Shown here: piece after piece, positions 7,577 to 17,775 of the stretch
Layout of the letters: each line of letters begins with the position of its first letter
Position numbering within the stretch: the first letter of the stretch is position 1
Assembly: GCF_000832125.1 (NCBI RefSeq)
Contig: NZ_JPRK01000003.1
Coordinates: forward strand, 233,016-297,015
Direction of reading: 5' to 3'
Source: Flavobacterium hibernum
GTDB taxonomy: Bacteria; Bacteroidota; Bacteroidia; Flavobacteriales; Flavobacteriaceae
DNA: 64,000 bases
The notes under the pieces: generated by a model
Database searches by the model: none
The model's input: only the letters and a program-made list of their open reading frames with translations
Told to the model about the DNA's origin: nothing
Position numbers and translations under genes: made by a program

Positions 7577-7854
7577 GCTATCAAGAAACGTTAAAACGGG
7601 AATAAGCTGTTCGATTGTAGCCCCATCGACTCCACAAAGGCAGAAAATAATATAATTTTCTGCCTTTTTTTATGTTAAATACCTAGTGAAATAAGGCACT
7701 CCCAAGTGTTCAATTTCACAGTTTCGTAATTTAAATAAAACTAACGATCCCTTTGTTTTCGGTACTTTACATTTTTCACTTTATTAAATTTGCTCAAAGT
7801 TGTCGAACTCTTTTAAAAAAAAGTTAAAAAATATAAAAAAAAACTTAATTTCAT
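7577..7854 (+). repeat. direct repeat R1, left copy
   Basis: About 275 bases align with 17776-18049 in the same orientation with many mismatches. Shared blocks include TTCGATTGTRRYCCCATC, ACTCCACAAAGGCAGAAAAT, ATTTTCTGCCTTTTTT, TTTCGTAATTTAA, CTTTGTTTTCGGTACTTTAC and a TTTTAAA...AAAAGTTAAA tail. The first part resembles a tRNA T-arm and acceptor 3' end (TTCGATT...ACTCCAC) followed by a terminator. The pair brackets the Avs3/recombinase unit. Confidence 0.7.
7636..7671 (+). terminator. stem-loop terminator in R1 left copy
   Basis: AAAGGCAGAAAAT pairs with ATTTTCTGCCTTT and is followed by a T run. The corresponding stem in the right copy (17833-17870) differs only in the loop. Confidence 0.7.
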
Positions 7855-8272
7855 AAATAATAACGTAAAAAGGTGTTCGACTGCTAAAAAAGACTATTTT
7901 AATCTCGTAAACTATATAAAATTAGATGTAAAGAAAAAAACTTTAATTTTATGGTGTAATTGTAGCAAATTGCTTTCTGTAGAAGTAAAAACTCGGCATT
8001 GAAAAAAAAAAAACAGTAAAGATCTAACTTGTAACACATTAAACACCTTTATACATCTATTGGCACTCCTTTATTTGAGGTGTTTGCAAAGTTCTACCAG
8101 AATGGGTCTCAAAACATTGGTTGGGGATGATATTGCAGATTGGCATCTGGATGCTGCAGTTGAAAAGTGAAGACAATTTAAAACAATTTCTTAATATTTT
8201 ATCTTATTTTTATGCTGTTTACTAATTAGATTTTTTTACTAATTTTTATTGTTATACAGCTGCTGATACTAT

Positions 8273-11200
8273 ATGGATAAACCTACTATATCTGATGCCG
8301 ACTTATCAAGTGCGGGAGATGATTTTCACATACTTTGGACTATTAAAAAATCACTGGAATTATTAAACTTTGATAATTCAGGCCTAAAGGCCGTTACAAT
8401 TGAAGGCTTCGAAAAAAACCTTTCACAGAAAATTGATCCTACAGGCGAGAAGTTTTTAGGAATTGATTTAACGGAATACTATGGAGGTGAGAATTTTCTG
8501 AGTTCTGACTCTATTGTCATATCACAATTAAAATACAGCACTAGACGCTCTAGCGAAAATTTCACCTTTTCAAAACTGTACGAAGGCAAAAAATCAAGCT
8601 CGTTTCACGGTTCTGTCATTCACAGACTTGCCGAAGTGTACAAAACATTTTTGTGTGAATTTGGGCGGGAAAAAGCTTTAGAGAAAATAACAATAAAACT
8701 GGTCACCAATAGGAATGTTAATGCTTCGCAATTATCGCAAATAATACAGATTCAAGATTTCCTAAAAAGAAACAAAAGGCCTTTAAGCATTACTTCCGTT
8801 TTAAATGAGTTCCCAAAATTTGTGAAAGAACCGTTCGTTAAATTACGTAAAGCCTCCGGACTTACTGTTTATGAATTCTGCGACTTTCTAAGGCTACTGA
8901 ATTTTGAGGATTCAGGTACAGCATCAAGACAGACACTGAATTTTGAATTAGTAAAATCAATTGCCAAAACAAGTATCAGGTCTAAAAACCAGTTCAATTC
9001 ACTTTTTAAAATGATATGGGACAAAATGATGCCCGAAAACCGTGATGAAAGAACCTTAACCTTAATTGATACCCTCGCATGCTTCGGATTCAGCAGTATT
9101 GAAAACCTGTTTCCTGTATCTCAAAATTTTGAACATAATCCAAGTGTGATCTTAAGGGAGCAGCTGCAGGAGATTATTACTGTAATTCACAAAAATACTT
9201 CCTATAAGCCAATCTGCATTCATGGCGGAGCCGGCATTGGAAAATCTACCATAACGCAGCAGATAAAAAATGAGCTTCCTGCTCATTCACAATGCATTTT
9301 ATTTGACTGTTATGGAGCAGGCAAATACCAGAATCCAGAAGACAAGCGTCATTTACATCGAAATGCGATTATTCAGCTCTCTAACGAAATGGCAAAAAAA
9401 ATCGGATCAGAGTTTCTACTTCTTCAGAATGAATCTGATGACGTTTATTTAAAAGAATTTATCAAAAGAATCAAAGATGCGGTAGCGGTGCTGAGAAATA
9501 GAGAACCTCTATCTTGTCTTGTTCTTGTTATAGATGCTGCCGATAACAGTATTACTGCCGCTGATCAATGTGGAGAAAAAAGTTTTGTCCAAGATCTCCT
9601 TAATATGGAAATTCCGTCAGGATGCCACATTATTGCTACTTCAAGGACTTATAGAAAAGAAACTCTGAACCTGCCCTCGAAGTATATCGACATTGAATTA
9701 AAACCATTCAGTATCGTTGAATCAGCGCTTTTCTTAAAAAATAATTTTGCTAAAATTACAGCTGATGAAGTTTTAGAATTTCACAATTATACTAAGGGAA
9801 TCCCACGTGTGCAGTTTTACTCACTACATCTTAAAAGACAGGGAATAAATGAGGTAATAAACTACCTTAAACCAAATGGAAAAGCAGTAGAAGATTTAAT
9901 TCTGGATAAAATTGAACAAGCTCTGCTTAGAGTAGGAAAAGACAAAAGAAAACTCATTGAGCATTTTTTCAAACTACTAATTTCACTGCCAAGACCTGTG
10001 CCGATTAGCTACTTATCAGAGATAATGAAAGTCGATTCCAAATTTCTTGAAGACCTGTCCTCTGACATCTGGAACGGGCTGATTTTGGACGGGGAACTTT
10101 TTAGCTTCAGGGATGAAGATTTTGAAAATTATATTAGGGAAAGCTATCAGATTTCTTTTGAACATCTTCAAGAGACGGCACTTCTTTTTTTTAACAAATC
10201 AGACCAAGATGAGTATGCCTCAGTAAATTTAGGAGGGCTTTTATTTAACGCTGGATTCAAACAAGAACTGGTAGACATTGTATTAAACAGAAAAGCACTG
10301 GTCTTTCCTAAAGATCCTATTAGAAATAAGCAAGTTTATATTAATAGAACCAAACTAGCTTTAAAAGTAAGCAGAGATATTGGCGATGAATTAACATTCT
10401 TCAAACTTCTATTTATTGCCGCCGAAGAATCAAAAACTGATAAGGCGTTAAATCAATTATTGATTAAATATCCGGACTTAGTAGCAAGTTACGGAGATGA
10501 CCTTTCTCTATCCCGTCTAAAATTAAAATCTGATGAAAAGCCATGGGCTGGGGCATTTCACTTAAAACTTGCTGGGATATGCTCACGAAAACCTGAAAGC
10601 AGAGAAACAGCAATAAAGCATCTGAAAACAGCAAAGGAATGGTTAAACTGGAGAAATAAGTTAAAAGATGATCAGCGGAGAGATTATCCAATCACCAGTC
10701 TTGATATTGCATACGAAACAGAAACAGTATTACGATTATCTGGAGTTAAAAAAGCAATAGACAACCTCAATAGATGGATACCTCGGGAAATACGTTTATC
10801 CGCAGGAAATTATCTGGCCGAAAATATTTTGGCTTTTTCTGATAATAACGATATTGAAAACTGGGGTAAGTACACACATTTCCGAATAGATGTAAAAATC
10901 TTTCTAATCTGCAGACAATTTCAATACAATCTGCCTGTTAGCACAGATTTAACTGTTGTTGCCCGGCATCTCTGTGCTGTAATGGCAAGAAAAAAAATTA
11001 AGTTTAAACACAAACTAATAAGACTCGTTGTCCAGTTCTGCGATATATTAGCCTATCATAAAGTGGATCAAAAAATAACCTTAGAGATTCTTGATTTTAT
11101 CAAAGTTAAGCCTGTAGAAAAAATTCCTTTTTTCTACAGTGACTACTCCGATAAGCATGAAGAAATTTTAATGGACATCTGCTTAGCAAAAGAAACTCTT

Positions 11201-14200
11201 CTACTGTCTTTAAAAAGTCAACAAAGTACTATTGATCATTTTTTACCCGATAAATTCAAAAATATAGGTAAGATAAAAGATACAAAAGAAAGAAATAGAA
11301 TAGAGGACGACAAACGTGAATTTTTTTTATTTTTCAATTGCGCCATTCCTATCTACCAATTATATTCAGATTTGCAGACTAGACGAATTTCTGCTACTGA
11401 ATGCGAGGAAAAATTCGAAGAAATATGTAATACTGTAGCAAAAAATTACGAATTTAAGCATCAATTTGGACATTGGTCTAACGATAGATTTTTATTTCTT
11501 GCAGGAAAATTAGTTAACTCTGCACTTTTACTTGATAGCACCCCAGAAAGAATAGATTTTATTTTGAAATCATTTGACGGCCAGACTGGCAGGTTAAGAA
11601 TAAGATTTGAAATACTGCGCACAATAATTTCACACCGGGATCTGCTTAAAACTTCTTATAAAATTTTGGATGAATGTGACCAGATGATAAAAAATTCTGA
11701 ATTATCTGCAAAAGAAGCTACTGATGATTATATCAAATGTCTGCTTTTCAGCAGAAAAATTGACAATTCATTTTCAAAATATTTTTTTGATGAAGCTGTT
11801 AAAGCAACTTCAGAAATAGACTATGAAGCTTTTATACAGATCCAGAGTATATCTTATCTGTCTGAATTGGGAATACCTGCATCAAATCCAAAGCTGGCAT
11901 TTGAATATGCCAGATTTATAGAATACTGTGATGTAAAACTTAACGCTTACGACAAAGATCACCTGCCCTACACTGCAGGGCTTTTGGGAATTGGAAATCT
12001 CGACATGCCTTCTTTATTTGCTGTTATATGCAGGTGGCATCATAGAAATATCGCCGAAATTGACCAGCAGATAATTTATCTTATTGATAAAGCACTTGAC
12101 AAAGAATATTTCAATCAAATTAATGCTGCATCACTGCTTCCTTTAATGACAAATTATCGCTACGATGAATTAGAGGAGGTTTATAAGTGTTTGATTGAAG
12201 AATTTGATAAAGCCTTTGATTCTGAACAAAAAAACAGGTTTATAAAATTGTTATTTAGCGATTTAAGACTAATAAAAGATAAGCATTTTATCAGAAAAAT
12301 TTATGAACAGGTAAAATCCGGAAAATTTCTGCATAACTCCATATTAACAGATATTAAAAATTATATCGACTTTTTAGATAGTATTGATAAAAAGATCTCA
12401 GATAGCTCAGAGCCGGGTACATTTAAAAAAGAAACTTTTCGCCATGATATTGATATTCTACAGTTGGATTATACATCAGCTAAGCAAATTGAAAAAGCAA
12501 TCGACTGCATTATTATCAAAAATCAGGAAAGCTATAATCACAGATGGAGCATACAGAATCTTCTGACTGACATTATAGAGCACTGCCAACCTGCACAATA
12601 CATCCAGTTTCTAAATGCTTTAATTGATATCAGTGACAAATTACTGGATTTTGATTCTCTTGAAAATACCTTGAAGGAAGCTTTTAAGCAATGGTCTTAC
12701 TATCCTGCCCTTAAAATTTGGAAAAAGGAAAAATTTAAAATTGTTCTACAGAGCAGATTGAAGCATTTTAACTTCGTTGAACATCTCAGTATATGGTCAA
12801 TTCGCCAGTTTGGAGTCATGTTCTCTGTTGAAGATGCTGAATTAACAGATATCATGGTAGAAATCTTACCTACGAAAATAGATCTTCTTTCTGATGAATC
12901 CATATATAGCTCGCTGGAACTAATCAAGACTAAACTTTCACCAACTGACAATGAAAATCTTTTAACATGGATTTTACAGCGATGGAATTCAAAAATTAAA
13001 CCTGATTTTGCAGACGGCTGCTGGAGAGAGGAATTAGCAGCGCCTGTAGATTCATCTGAGAATATAGCATATTTGCTGCGTTTTATATTAGGTCATCCAG
13101 ACAAAGTACTGCGTTGGAGAGCAGTTCACACTTTAAGAAGGCTAGCCGAATTCAAAAACACCACAGTATTAACAGTTTTACTGGAGCTTCAAAACAAAAG
13201 GGATGTTCAGCCCTTTCAAAACGAAAAGTATCACTTTTACTGGATGTCCGCCAAATTATATCTGTGGATAGCTATTGAAAGAATATCTATTGACAATACA
13301 GAAACGCTGATTAAATTTAAAAATCTCTTTTATGACGAGTTGCTAGACCCTGCACTGCCACATGTTCTTATACGGCATTATATCAAAAATACCTGCTTAA
13401 ACCTGTACGGCTTTGATAGCTCAACATATACAGAAGTAGAACTGCAGAACATTAATGCTGTAAATAAAAGCCAATTGACGCCTAATAAAGTAGAAAAATC
13501 AGATCTCCGGAATAAAAAAAATGCTCCGGATCCTGAAAAAAAATGGAATTTCCGTTTTAATTGGATCGAAACACTGCCATACTGGTTTAAATCGGTTGGT
13601 AAACCTTTTGGTCTGACCCAGTATGATGTTGCAGATATAGCAGACAGGTTCATTACAGAAAAATGGGGATACTCTGGTAATCCCGATGATGATGATTATC
13701 TGCGAGGGCAGCTCTATGATAGAGAATACAGTAAAACCTATAACCGTAAGGGAAATAACCCCGAAATTGAAAAACTGTCCGTTTATCTAGAGTACCATGC
13801 AATGTATTGCGTAGCAGGATATCTCATAGAGAACAAGCCCTTAGTACAATCAGAATATTACTGGGAAAAGTGGAATTACTGGCTCAGTTCAGAGGCAAAT
13901 GCATTTGAAAAATTCTGGCTTTCTGACCTGCGTGACCCCATTCCTATGGAAGATTCTTACTGGAAAAATGAATTCAACACATTTGATAAGCAATGGTGTA
14001 ATTCAATTCATGAAGAATACTTTGATAAAACAGTTGGTCTTTTGGATAACAAAAATAATTTTTTAAAGGTTTTTGGAGGAATTTCTAAACATATAGGCAC
14101 CAATGAAGAAACAATAACAATCAGATCTTGTTTAGTTTCAAATAAGGGAGCAGATGCTTTACTAAGGGCTCTGCAAACTTCAAAAGACAGTTATGACTAT

Positions 14201-14755
14201 ACCCTGCCCTTCCAGGAAGAGGAAGAGGAAGAGGAAGAAGTAGATGATGAACAATTGGAGGAAGACAGTATTAATGAAAATGGTTTTGTTTTACAGGGAT
14301 GGCTCAGGGAAATAACATCTCCATACGAAGGGCTTGATTCTCATGACCCCTTTTTTTGCAATACTTTAAAAGGTTACATAAGCTTTGGTAAATCAATTAA
14401 TTCACAGTTTGACCTTATATACGATGATTTATTCAAAACAGGACATCATAAAAACAGATTAATCAGTATGTACAAGAACTGGAATGACATCTCAGATGTA
14501 GACAGTCATTACAGAAAATATAATGATGCGGTCGAAAGCTCAGGAACAATTTTAGAGGCGGACGGCGAATTCATACTTAAAATCTTAAAAACAGTAAAGA
14601 AGTCTTTAATTGTACAGTGCGTTGTAGAAAGACAGCTTGAAGAACGAGAATATACATACAGATTAGACGACAATAGAGCTCATGTAAAATTATATTTAAT
14701 AAAAGAAGATGGAACAGTTAAAACACTCAGAGGAACAGATTATAAAATTGGGTAA
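8273..14755 (+). CDS. avs3a: Avs3a-like antiphage STAND NTPase with N-terminal nuclease
   Basis: A 2160-residue protein. Residues ~10-95 have a Cap4/DUF4297-like PD-(D/E)XK arrangement: GDDFHILWTIKKSLELL, then Glu44, GIDLTEYYGG with Asp65, and ISQLKYS with Gln85 and Lys87. A STAND ATPase follows: Walker A GGAGIGKST at 318-326, Walker B VLVIDAAD at 417-424, and ATSR at 455-458. The remaining ~1500 residues are helical TPR-like repeats, the expected sensor. In characterised Avs3 proteins that sensor binds the phage terminase large subunit, which triggers assembly and DNA cleavage. An acidic tract lies near 1980-2000. The overlapping downstream gene is Avs3b-like, which supports AVAST type 3. 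Target recognition here is inferred from the family. Confidence 0.78.
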   Translation: MDKPTISDADLSSAGDDFHILWTIKKSLELLNFDNSGLKAVTIEGFEKNLSQKIDPTGEKFLGIDLTEYYGGENFLSSDSIVISQLKYSTRRSSENFTFSKLYEGKKSSSFHGSVIHRLAEVYKTFLCEFGREKALEKITIKLVTNRNVNASQLSQIIQIQDFLKRNKRPLSITSVLNEFPKFVKEPFVKLRKASGLTVYEFCDFLRLLNFEDSGTASRQTLNFELVKSIAKTSIRSKNQFNSLFKMIWDKMMPENRDERTLTLIDTLACFGFSSIENLFPVSQNFEHNPSVILREQLQEIITVIHKNTSYKPICIHGGAGIGKSTITQQIKNELPAHSQCILFDCYGAGKYQNPEDKRHLHRNAIIQLSNEMAKKIGSEFLLLQNESDDVYLKEFIKRIKDAVAVLRNREPLSCLVLVIDAADNSITAADQCGEKSFVQDLLNMEIPSGCHIIATSRTYRKETLNLPSKYIDIELKPFSIVESALFLKNNFAKITADEVLEFHNYTKGIPRVQFYSLHLKRQGINEVINYLKPNGKAVEDLILDKIEQALLRVGKDKRKLIEHFFKLLISLPRPVPISYLSEIMKVDSKFLEDLSSDIWNGLILDGELFSFRDEDFENYIRESYQISFEHLQETALLFFNKSDQDEYASVNLGGLLFNAGFKQELVDIVLNRKALVFPKDPIRNKQVYINRTKLALKVSRDIGDELTFFKLLFIAAEESKTDKALNQLLIKYPDLVASYGDDLSLSRLKLKSDEKPWAGAFHLKLAGICSRKPESRETAIKHLKTAKEWLNWRNKLKDDQRRDYPITSLDIAYETETVLRLSGVKKAIDNLNRWIPREIRLSAGNYLAENILAFSDNNDIENWGKYTHFRIDVKIFLICRQFQYNLPVSTDLTVVARHLCAVMARKKIKFKHKLIRLVVQFCDILAYHKVDQKITLEILDFIKVKPVEKIPFFYSDYSDKHEEILMDICLAKETLLLSLKSQQSTIDHFLPDKFKNIGKIKDTKERNRIEDDKREFFLFFNCAIPIYQLYSDLQTRRISATECEEKFEEICNTVAKNYEFKHQFGHWSNDRFLFLAGKLVNSALLLDSTPERIDFILKSFDGQTGRLRIRFEILRTIISHRDLLKTSYKILDECDQMIKNSELSAKEATDDYIKCLLFSRKIDNSFSKYFFDEAVKATSEIDYEAFIQIQSISYLSELGIPASNPKLAFEYARFIEYCDVKLNAYDKDHLPYTAGLLGIGNLDMPSLFAVICRWHHRNIAEIDQQIIYLIDKALDKEYFNQINAASLLPLMTNYRYDELEEVYKCLIEEFDKAFDSEQKNRFIKLLFSDLRLIKDKHFIRKIYEQVKSGKFLHNSILTDIKNYIDFLDSIDKKISDSSEPGTFKKETFRHDIDILQLDYTSAKQIEKAIDCIIIKNQESYNHRWSIQNLLTDIIEHCQPAQYIQFLNALIDISDKLLDFDSLENTLKEAFKQWSYYPALKIWKKEKFKIVLQSRLKHFNFVEHLSIWSIRQFGVMFSVEDAELTDIMVEILPTKIDLLSDESIYSSLELIKTKLSPTDNENLLTWILQRWNSKIKPDFADGCWREELAAPVDSSENIAYLLRFILGHPDKVLRWRAVHTLRRLAEFKNTTVLTVLLELQNKRDVQPFQNEKYHFYWMSAKLYLWIAIERISIDNTETLIKFKNLFYDELLDPALPHVLIRHYIKNTCLNLYGFDSSTYTEVELQNINAVNKSQLTPNKVEKSDLRNKKNAPDPEKKWNFRFNWIETLPYWFKSVGKPFGLTQYDVADIADRFITEKWGYSGNPDDDDYLRGQLYDREYSKTYNRKGNNPEIEKLSVYLEYHAMYCVAGYLIENKPLVQSEYYWEKWNYWLSSEANAFEKFWLSDLRDPIPMEDSYWKNEFNTFDKQWCNSIHEEYFDKTVGLLDNKNNFLKVFGGISKHIGTNEETITIRSCLVSNKGADALLRALQTSKDSYDYTLPFQEEEEEEEEVDDEQLEEDSINENGFVLQGWLREITSPYEGLDSHDPFFCNTLKGYISFGKSINSQFDLIYDDLFKTGHHKNRLISMYKNWNDISDVDSHYRKYNDAVESSGTILEADGEFILKILKTVKKSLIVQCVVERQLEEREYTYRLDDNRAHVKLYLIKEDGTVKTLRGTDYKIG

Positions 14756-15395
14756 AAAATTGATTAAGGAACTCGATTTGGTTTATTCTGTAAACACCAT
14801 GGCAAGATGGATGTCACATTATCTGGCTGAATTAATTCACAATGCTGAATCTGCAGTTAACATTGAGGAAAAAAAAATACTTCAAAAGGAATGCTGCGAT
14901 ATCATACTCAAGATTTGGAGAGAAAAAGATGTACTCCCAATTCGCAAGCCCCTCGATGACCTTAGTCCGCTTGTAGAAATACTGCAAGTTCTTACCGAGG
15001 AAAAAGAAATAAGAATACTTCCAAGATGGGTAGAATATCGCAGTCTTCCAAGAAAAAATCAATGGGCGTCTTTTGTAGATGTGGTCAAAAATAACACTGA
15101 AAAAGTCTTTGATCAGGTTATGCAGATGCACATTCATAAAGATCTTCTAGCTAAAGATAAAGAATGGATGCAGAATAATATGGAATTTTTAAGCAGTGAT
15201 CAGATTAATTTTATAAAATATATTGATTTACTTGCTGGATATGATTTCAAAAAAGGATTAATAAATTTAAATGACTTTCAATTATCTGATGATAATGAGG
15301 AAAGAATGACATTTATATTTAACAATCTTGAGCAGCTACTGAATGAACAGAAAAATGAACTGATTAAAATTAAAGAATCCTATTTCTCAAAGTAA
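14709..15395 (+). CDS. avs3b: Avs3b-like small partner protein
   Basis: A 228-residue, all-helical soluble protein that overlaps the end of the large STAND gene by 47 bases in another frame, so the two are translationally coupled. Its N-terminal part (VYSVNTMARWMSHYLAELI) and the ECCDIILKIWREK helix resemble the small second gene of AVAST type 3 systems as I remember it. In those systems the large subunit is reported to work alone in some hosts, and the role of the small one is unclear. The identification rests on gene order, size and remembered similarity. Confidence 0.65.
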   Translation: MEQLKHSEEQIIKLGKKLIKELDLVYSVNTMARWMSHYLAELIHNAESAVNIEEKKILQKECCDIILKIWREKDVLPIRKPLDDLSPLVEILQVLTEEKEIRILPRWVEYRSLPRKNQWASFVDVVKNNTEKVFDQVMQMHIHKDLLAKDKEWMQNNMEFLSSDQINFIKYIDLLAGYDFKKGLINLNDFQLSDDNEERMTFIFNNLEQLLNEQKNELIKIKESYFSK

Positions 15396-15911
15396 TCCTC
15401 CTTATAAACAGTTTAGACTGGATGTGCAAACAAAAACTGGAGAATGAGAAAAGAGAATATCATTCTGATTTTTACTCCTATTTTTGTTTACACATCCACT
15501 GATATCCAATGCATTTATTTTGAATTGTATTCTTAAATTACTGATCCATTCGTTAAATCCTCTGCATTTTTTTTAAAATTACATTAATGGTAACTCCATC
15601 AGCAGAATTAGCTCGTACAGAGTTTTTTGATAGCATGGAATTAACTTCATTAAACTTTTAGTCATTTTATTATTTAGATGGAATTTATATTATAATGGAA
15701 AAATTGGCCACTTCAACCATACTTTTTCTTTATGGCTTGATCAGCATATTTATAACTCCCTGAATATCAATATTTATTATTAAATTTTAAGAAGAAATCA
15801 AAAAAAATAAACCCCATTTAAATTGTCATTCCATTTTGACAAATAGTGGTCAATTGCATTGATTTTTTCTCCTTATTTTTTTTAGTTGCAAATAAAGGAG
15901 GATTAAAAAAA
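15396..15911. other. intergenic between avs3b and the recombinase
   Basis: AT-rich, convergent intergenic DNA of about 500 bases with no reading frame of note. A GATGTGCAAACAAAA...TTTTTGTTTACACATCC inverted arrangement at about 15420-15500 could act as a terminator structure between the convergent genes; the stem is imperfect. Confidence 0.35.
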
Positions 15912-17390
15912 TTATAATCTAAAAAGACCTTTACTTTTTAATAACGATTCCTTATAAATAAGCGATTCGTCAATTTCACTAGTATAATAATTACCGTTGT
16001 GATAATATAAATTGTTATTAAATAAAATTTTTATCAGTTCACGCTTTTGTAATAAAGAAGCATGACCGAAAATCTGCTTCATATCAATTAGTAAATCAAG
16101 GTGTTCTTCAAATAATTCAATTACTTTAGTTGTAAATAATTTCAATCTTTTGATTGACGCTCTTTGCTGTTCCATTTTGCTATGATATTCTAAACTCCAT
16201 TTTTCAAAAGTCTTGGCACTTATTTCACCAGTAATCCATTTTTCTTCAAGAATAGTAAATTTAATCTCAATACCTTTGAGCTGATCTTCTTGTCTTATCA
16301 TTTTTAGTCTTTTAGAACTTGCTTCCCTATTTATTTTCTTTCGACAACCTCTTATAATATTGTCAATCATTTTTTCAGAAAAAGTTATTAATTCTAATAT
16401 AGAAAGAAGCTGATCATGAATTTTCACAGCACTTAGATTATTATGTCGTGGAAATTTACATTTATAATAGTAAAAATATTTTCCAGATTTACCTCGTGAT
16501 GGTGCACCTGTCAAAGGATTACCACAGTGACATCTTAAAATCCCTCTCAGCGGCAACAGTTCGTCTAAAATAACTCTTGTTCCTTTTGGCTCATTAATCT
16601 TATTCTGAACTAATCTCCAAGTTTTATTATCGATAATAGCTTCATGAACAGCCGGAAATAATCCTCCAGGCAGATCTCTAAATGATTCTACTTCAAGCAA
16701 TCCAGCATAAACAGGGTTTTTTAATATTTTTTCTACGGCAACATTTCCTTTCCTGTCAAATCCCATATCATAAACTTCTTTTTTAATAACATACAGAGGA
16801 ACATTCTTCAAATAGCTTTTGTAAATAAACTTTACAATTTCAGATTCCATTTCATTGATCACTAAATGTCTCTGCTTGCCTATTCCACTTTTTCTATACC
16901 CGAATGGAGGAACACTGCCTATAAAACGTCCTTCTTTTGCTTTAGCTGTATATAGTCCTTTACGCACTTTAATACTTCGATTTATGTTATCTTCCTCCGC
17001 TAATAAAAACTGTAGCCCTGTTCTAAAAAAGTTTCCAGGAACTTCATAATCAAAGGTGATTCCTTCTGTAACACTTACAACCTGTATCTTATATTTTTTC
17101 TGAAGCTCTTTTATTAATGTAAGCGCTTCTCCAGCATTCCTGCTGAATCTGTCCATTTGATCAACAAGCAGATAATCTACTATTTTATGATACTTAGAAA
17201 CAAATTCCTGTAATCTAATAAAATCAGGCCTTTCAAAAGTTTTGGCACTTTTACCTACATCAATAAAAGTGTCAACTAATTCTACATTATTATTTAAAAT
17301 CCATTGGTCTGTGCATAATTCTTGCGCTTCTATCGAACTGTTACTTTGTCCAAGACTACTAAATCGTAGATATCTGATTACTTTCTTCAT
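15912..17390 (-). CDS. large serine recombinase
   Basis: A 492-residue site-specific recombinase. The N-terminal resolvase domain has YLRFSSLGQ (candidate nucleophile Ser11, the RxS motif) and DQMDRFSRN. A 'recombinase' domain with GRFIGSVPPFGYRK and a helical region follow, then a zinc-ribbon (CHCGNPL and a later YYYKC) and a coiled-coil-rich C-terminus. This is the layout of phage-type integrases and of recombinases that move resistance or defence islands. It faces the avs3 pair and lies close to the right copy of repeat R1. It probably moved the unit, although its att sites are not proven. A 56-codon gene overlaps its start. Confidence 0.9.
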   Translation of the reverse strand: MKKVIRYLRFSSLGQSNSSIEAQELCTDQWILNNNVELVDTFIDVGKSAKTFERPDFIRLQEFVSKYHKIVDYLLVDQMDRFSRNAGEALTLIKELQKKYKIQVVSVTEGITFDYEVPGNFFRTGLQFLLAEEDNINRSIKVRKGLYTAKAKEGRFIGSVPPFGYRKSGIGKQRHLVINEMESEIVKFIYKSYLKNVPLYVIKKEVYDMGFDRKGNVAVEKILKNPVYAGLLEVESFRDLPGGLFPAVHEAIIDNKTWRLVQNKINEPKGTRVILDELLPLRGILRCHCGNPLTGAPSRGKSGKYFYYYKCKFPRHNNLSAVKIHDQLLSILELITFSEKMIDNIIRGCRKKINREASSKRLKMIRQEDQLKGIEIKFTILEEKWITGEISAKTFEKWSLEYHSKMEQQRASIKRLKLFTTKVIELFEEHLDLLIDMKQIFGHASLLQKRELIKILFNNNLYYHNGNYYTSEIDESLIYKESLLKSKGLFRL

Positions 17391-17529
17391 AGCATTGGTT
17401 TAAAATTGATTCAACAAGAATTTCAATAACTAATTCTGTTAACTGCTCCTCTTTGTCATTTTCAAATTGTTTGATACAATTTAATATTTTCATATCAATT
17501 ATATCTTCTTCTGTGTATTCACTTAGCAT
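17359..17529 (-). CDS. small ORF overlapping the recombinase start (56 aa)
   Basis: ATG at 17529, stop at 17361-17359, overlapping the recombinase start (17390) by 32 bases in another frame. The product begins MLSEYTEEDIIDMKILNCI and is an acidic helical peptide. A promoter with a TTG -33 and TAATTTTG -7 (17576-17546) sits directly before it, and no other gene lies between that promoter and the recombinase. The overlap suggests translational coupling. It could be a recombination directionality or regulatory peptide, but nothing in the sequence proves this. Confidence 0.55.
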   Translation of the reverse strand: MLSEYTEEDIIDMKILNCIKQFENDKEEQLTELVIEILVESILNQCYEESNQISTI

Positions 17530-17545
17530 AATTTAATTTTTGGTG

Positions 17546-17576
17546 CAAAATTATTTCTAAGATTATTTCTACACAA
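17546..17576 (-). promoter_or_regulatory. promoter of the small ORF-recombinase pair
   Basis: On the minus strand TTG at 17576-17574 and TAATTTTG at 17553-17546 are 20 bases apart, matching the Bacteroidota promoter. The start codon of the small ORF lies 17 bases downstream, giving a short leader. The -33 element falls inside an inverted repeat (17575-17625), so a bound protein would block it. Confidence 0.6.
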
Positions 17577-17625
17577 CACCTTGTACTAATGTATATAGCA
17601 CAAGGTGTTCAACTGTCGAACACCC
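17575..17625. promoter_or_regulatory. inverted-repeat cluster at the recombinase promoter
   Basis: AACACCTTGT (17575-17584) and ACAAGGTGTT (17600-17609) form a perfect 10-base inverted repeat; GGTGTTC (17604-17610) also pairs with GAACACC (17618-17624). So three half-sites of the GGTGTT type lie within 50 bases. It overlaps the -33 element, which suggests an operator; it could also be the attachment site of the serine recombinase, because AAGGTGTTCRACTG recurs at 7870-7883. Confidence 0.5.
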
Positions 17626-17775
17626 TGAGTCAATCATTTTATACATTTTAAATAAAAAAAGGGAACCATTTTGGAAAAAACATCCAAAAAGAAAAAAATA
17701 ATAAGGCTTTAAAAAAAACACAAAACAAACACAAATCCTTTTTAAATATAGGGATTTAGGACTTTTTTACAAGCC

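Larger units (their letters stand above)
7179..8272. other. 1.1 kb non-coding region upstream of avs3a
   Basis: Contains a tRNA T-arm-like stretch on the minus strand (AGGTTCGAGCCCT near 7388-7402) without a matching 5' half, the left copy of the long repeat R1 (7577-7854) with its terminator, and AAGGTGTTCGACTG at 7870-7883, which recurs beside the recombinase at 17602-17615. No clear TAnnTTTG box was found close to the avs3a start. Confidence 0.45.

Noticed and set aside
6300..8272. Integron integrase next to the cassette array
   Set aside because: No tyrosine recombinase frame exists here; the only recombinase in the window is the serine type at 15.9 kb.
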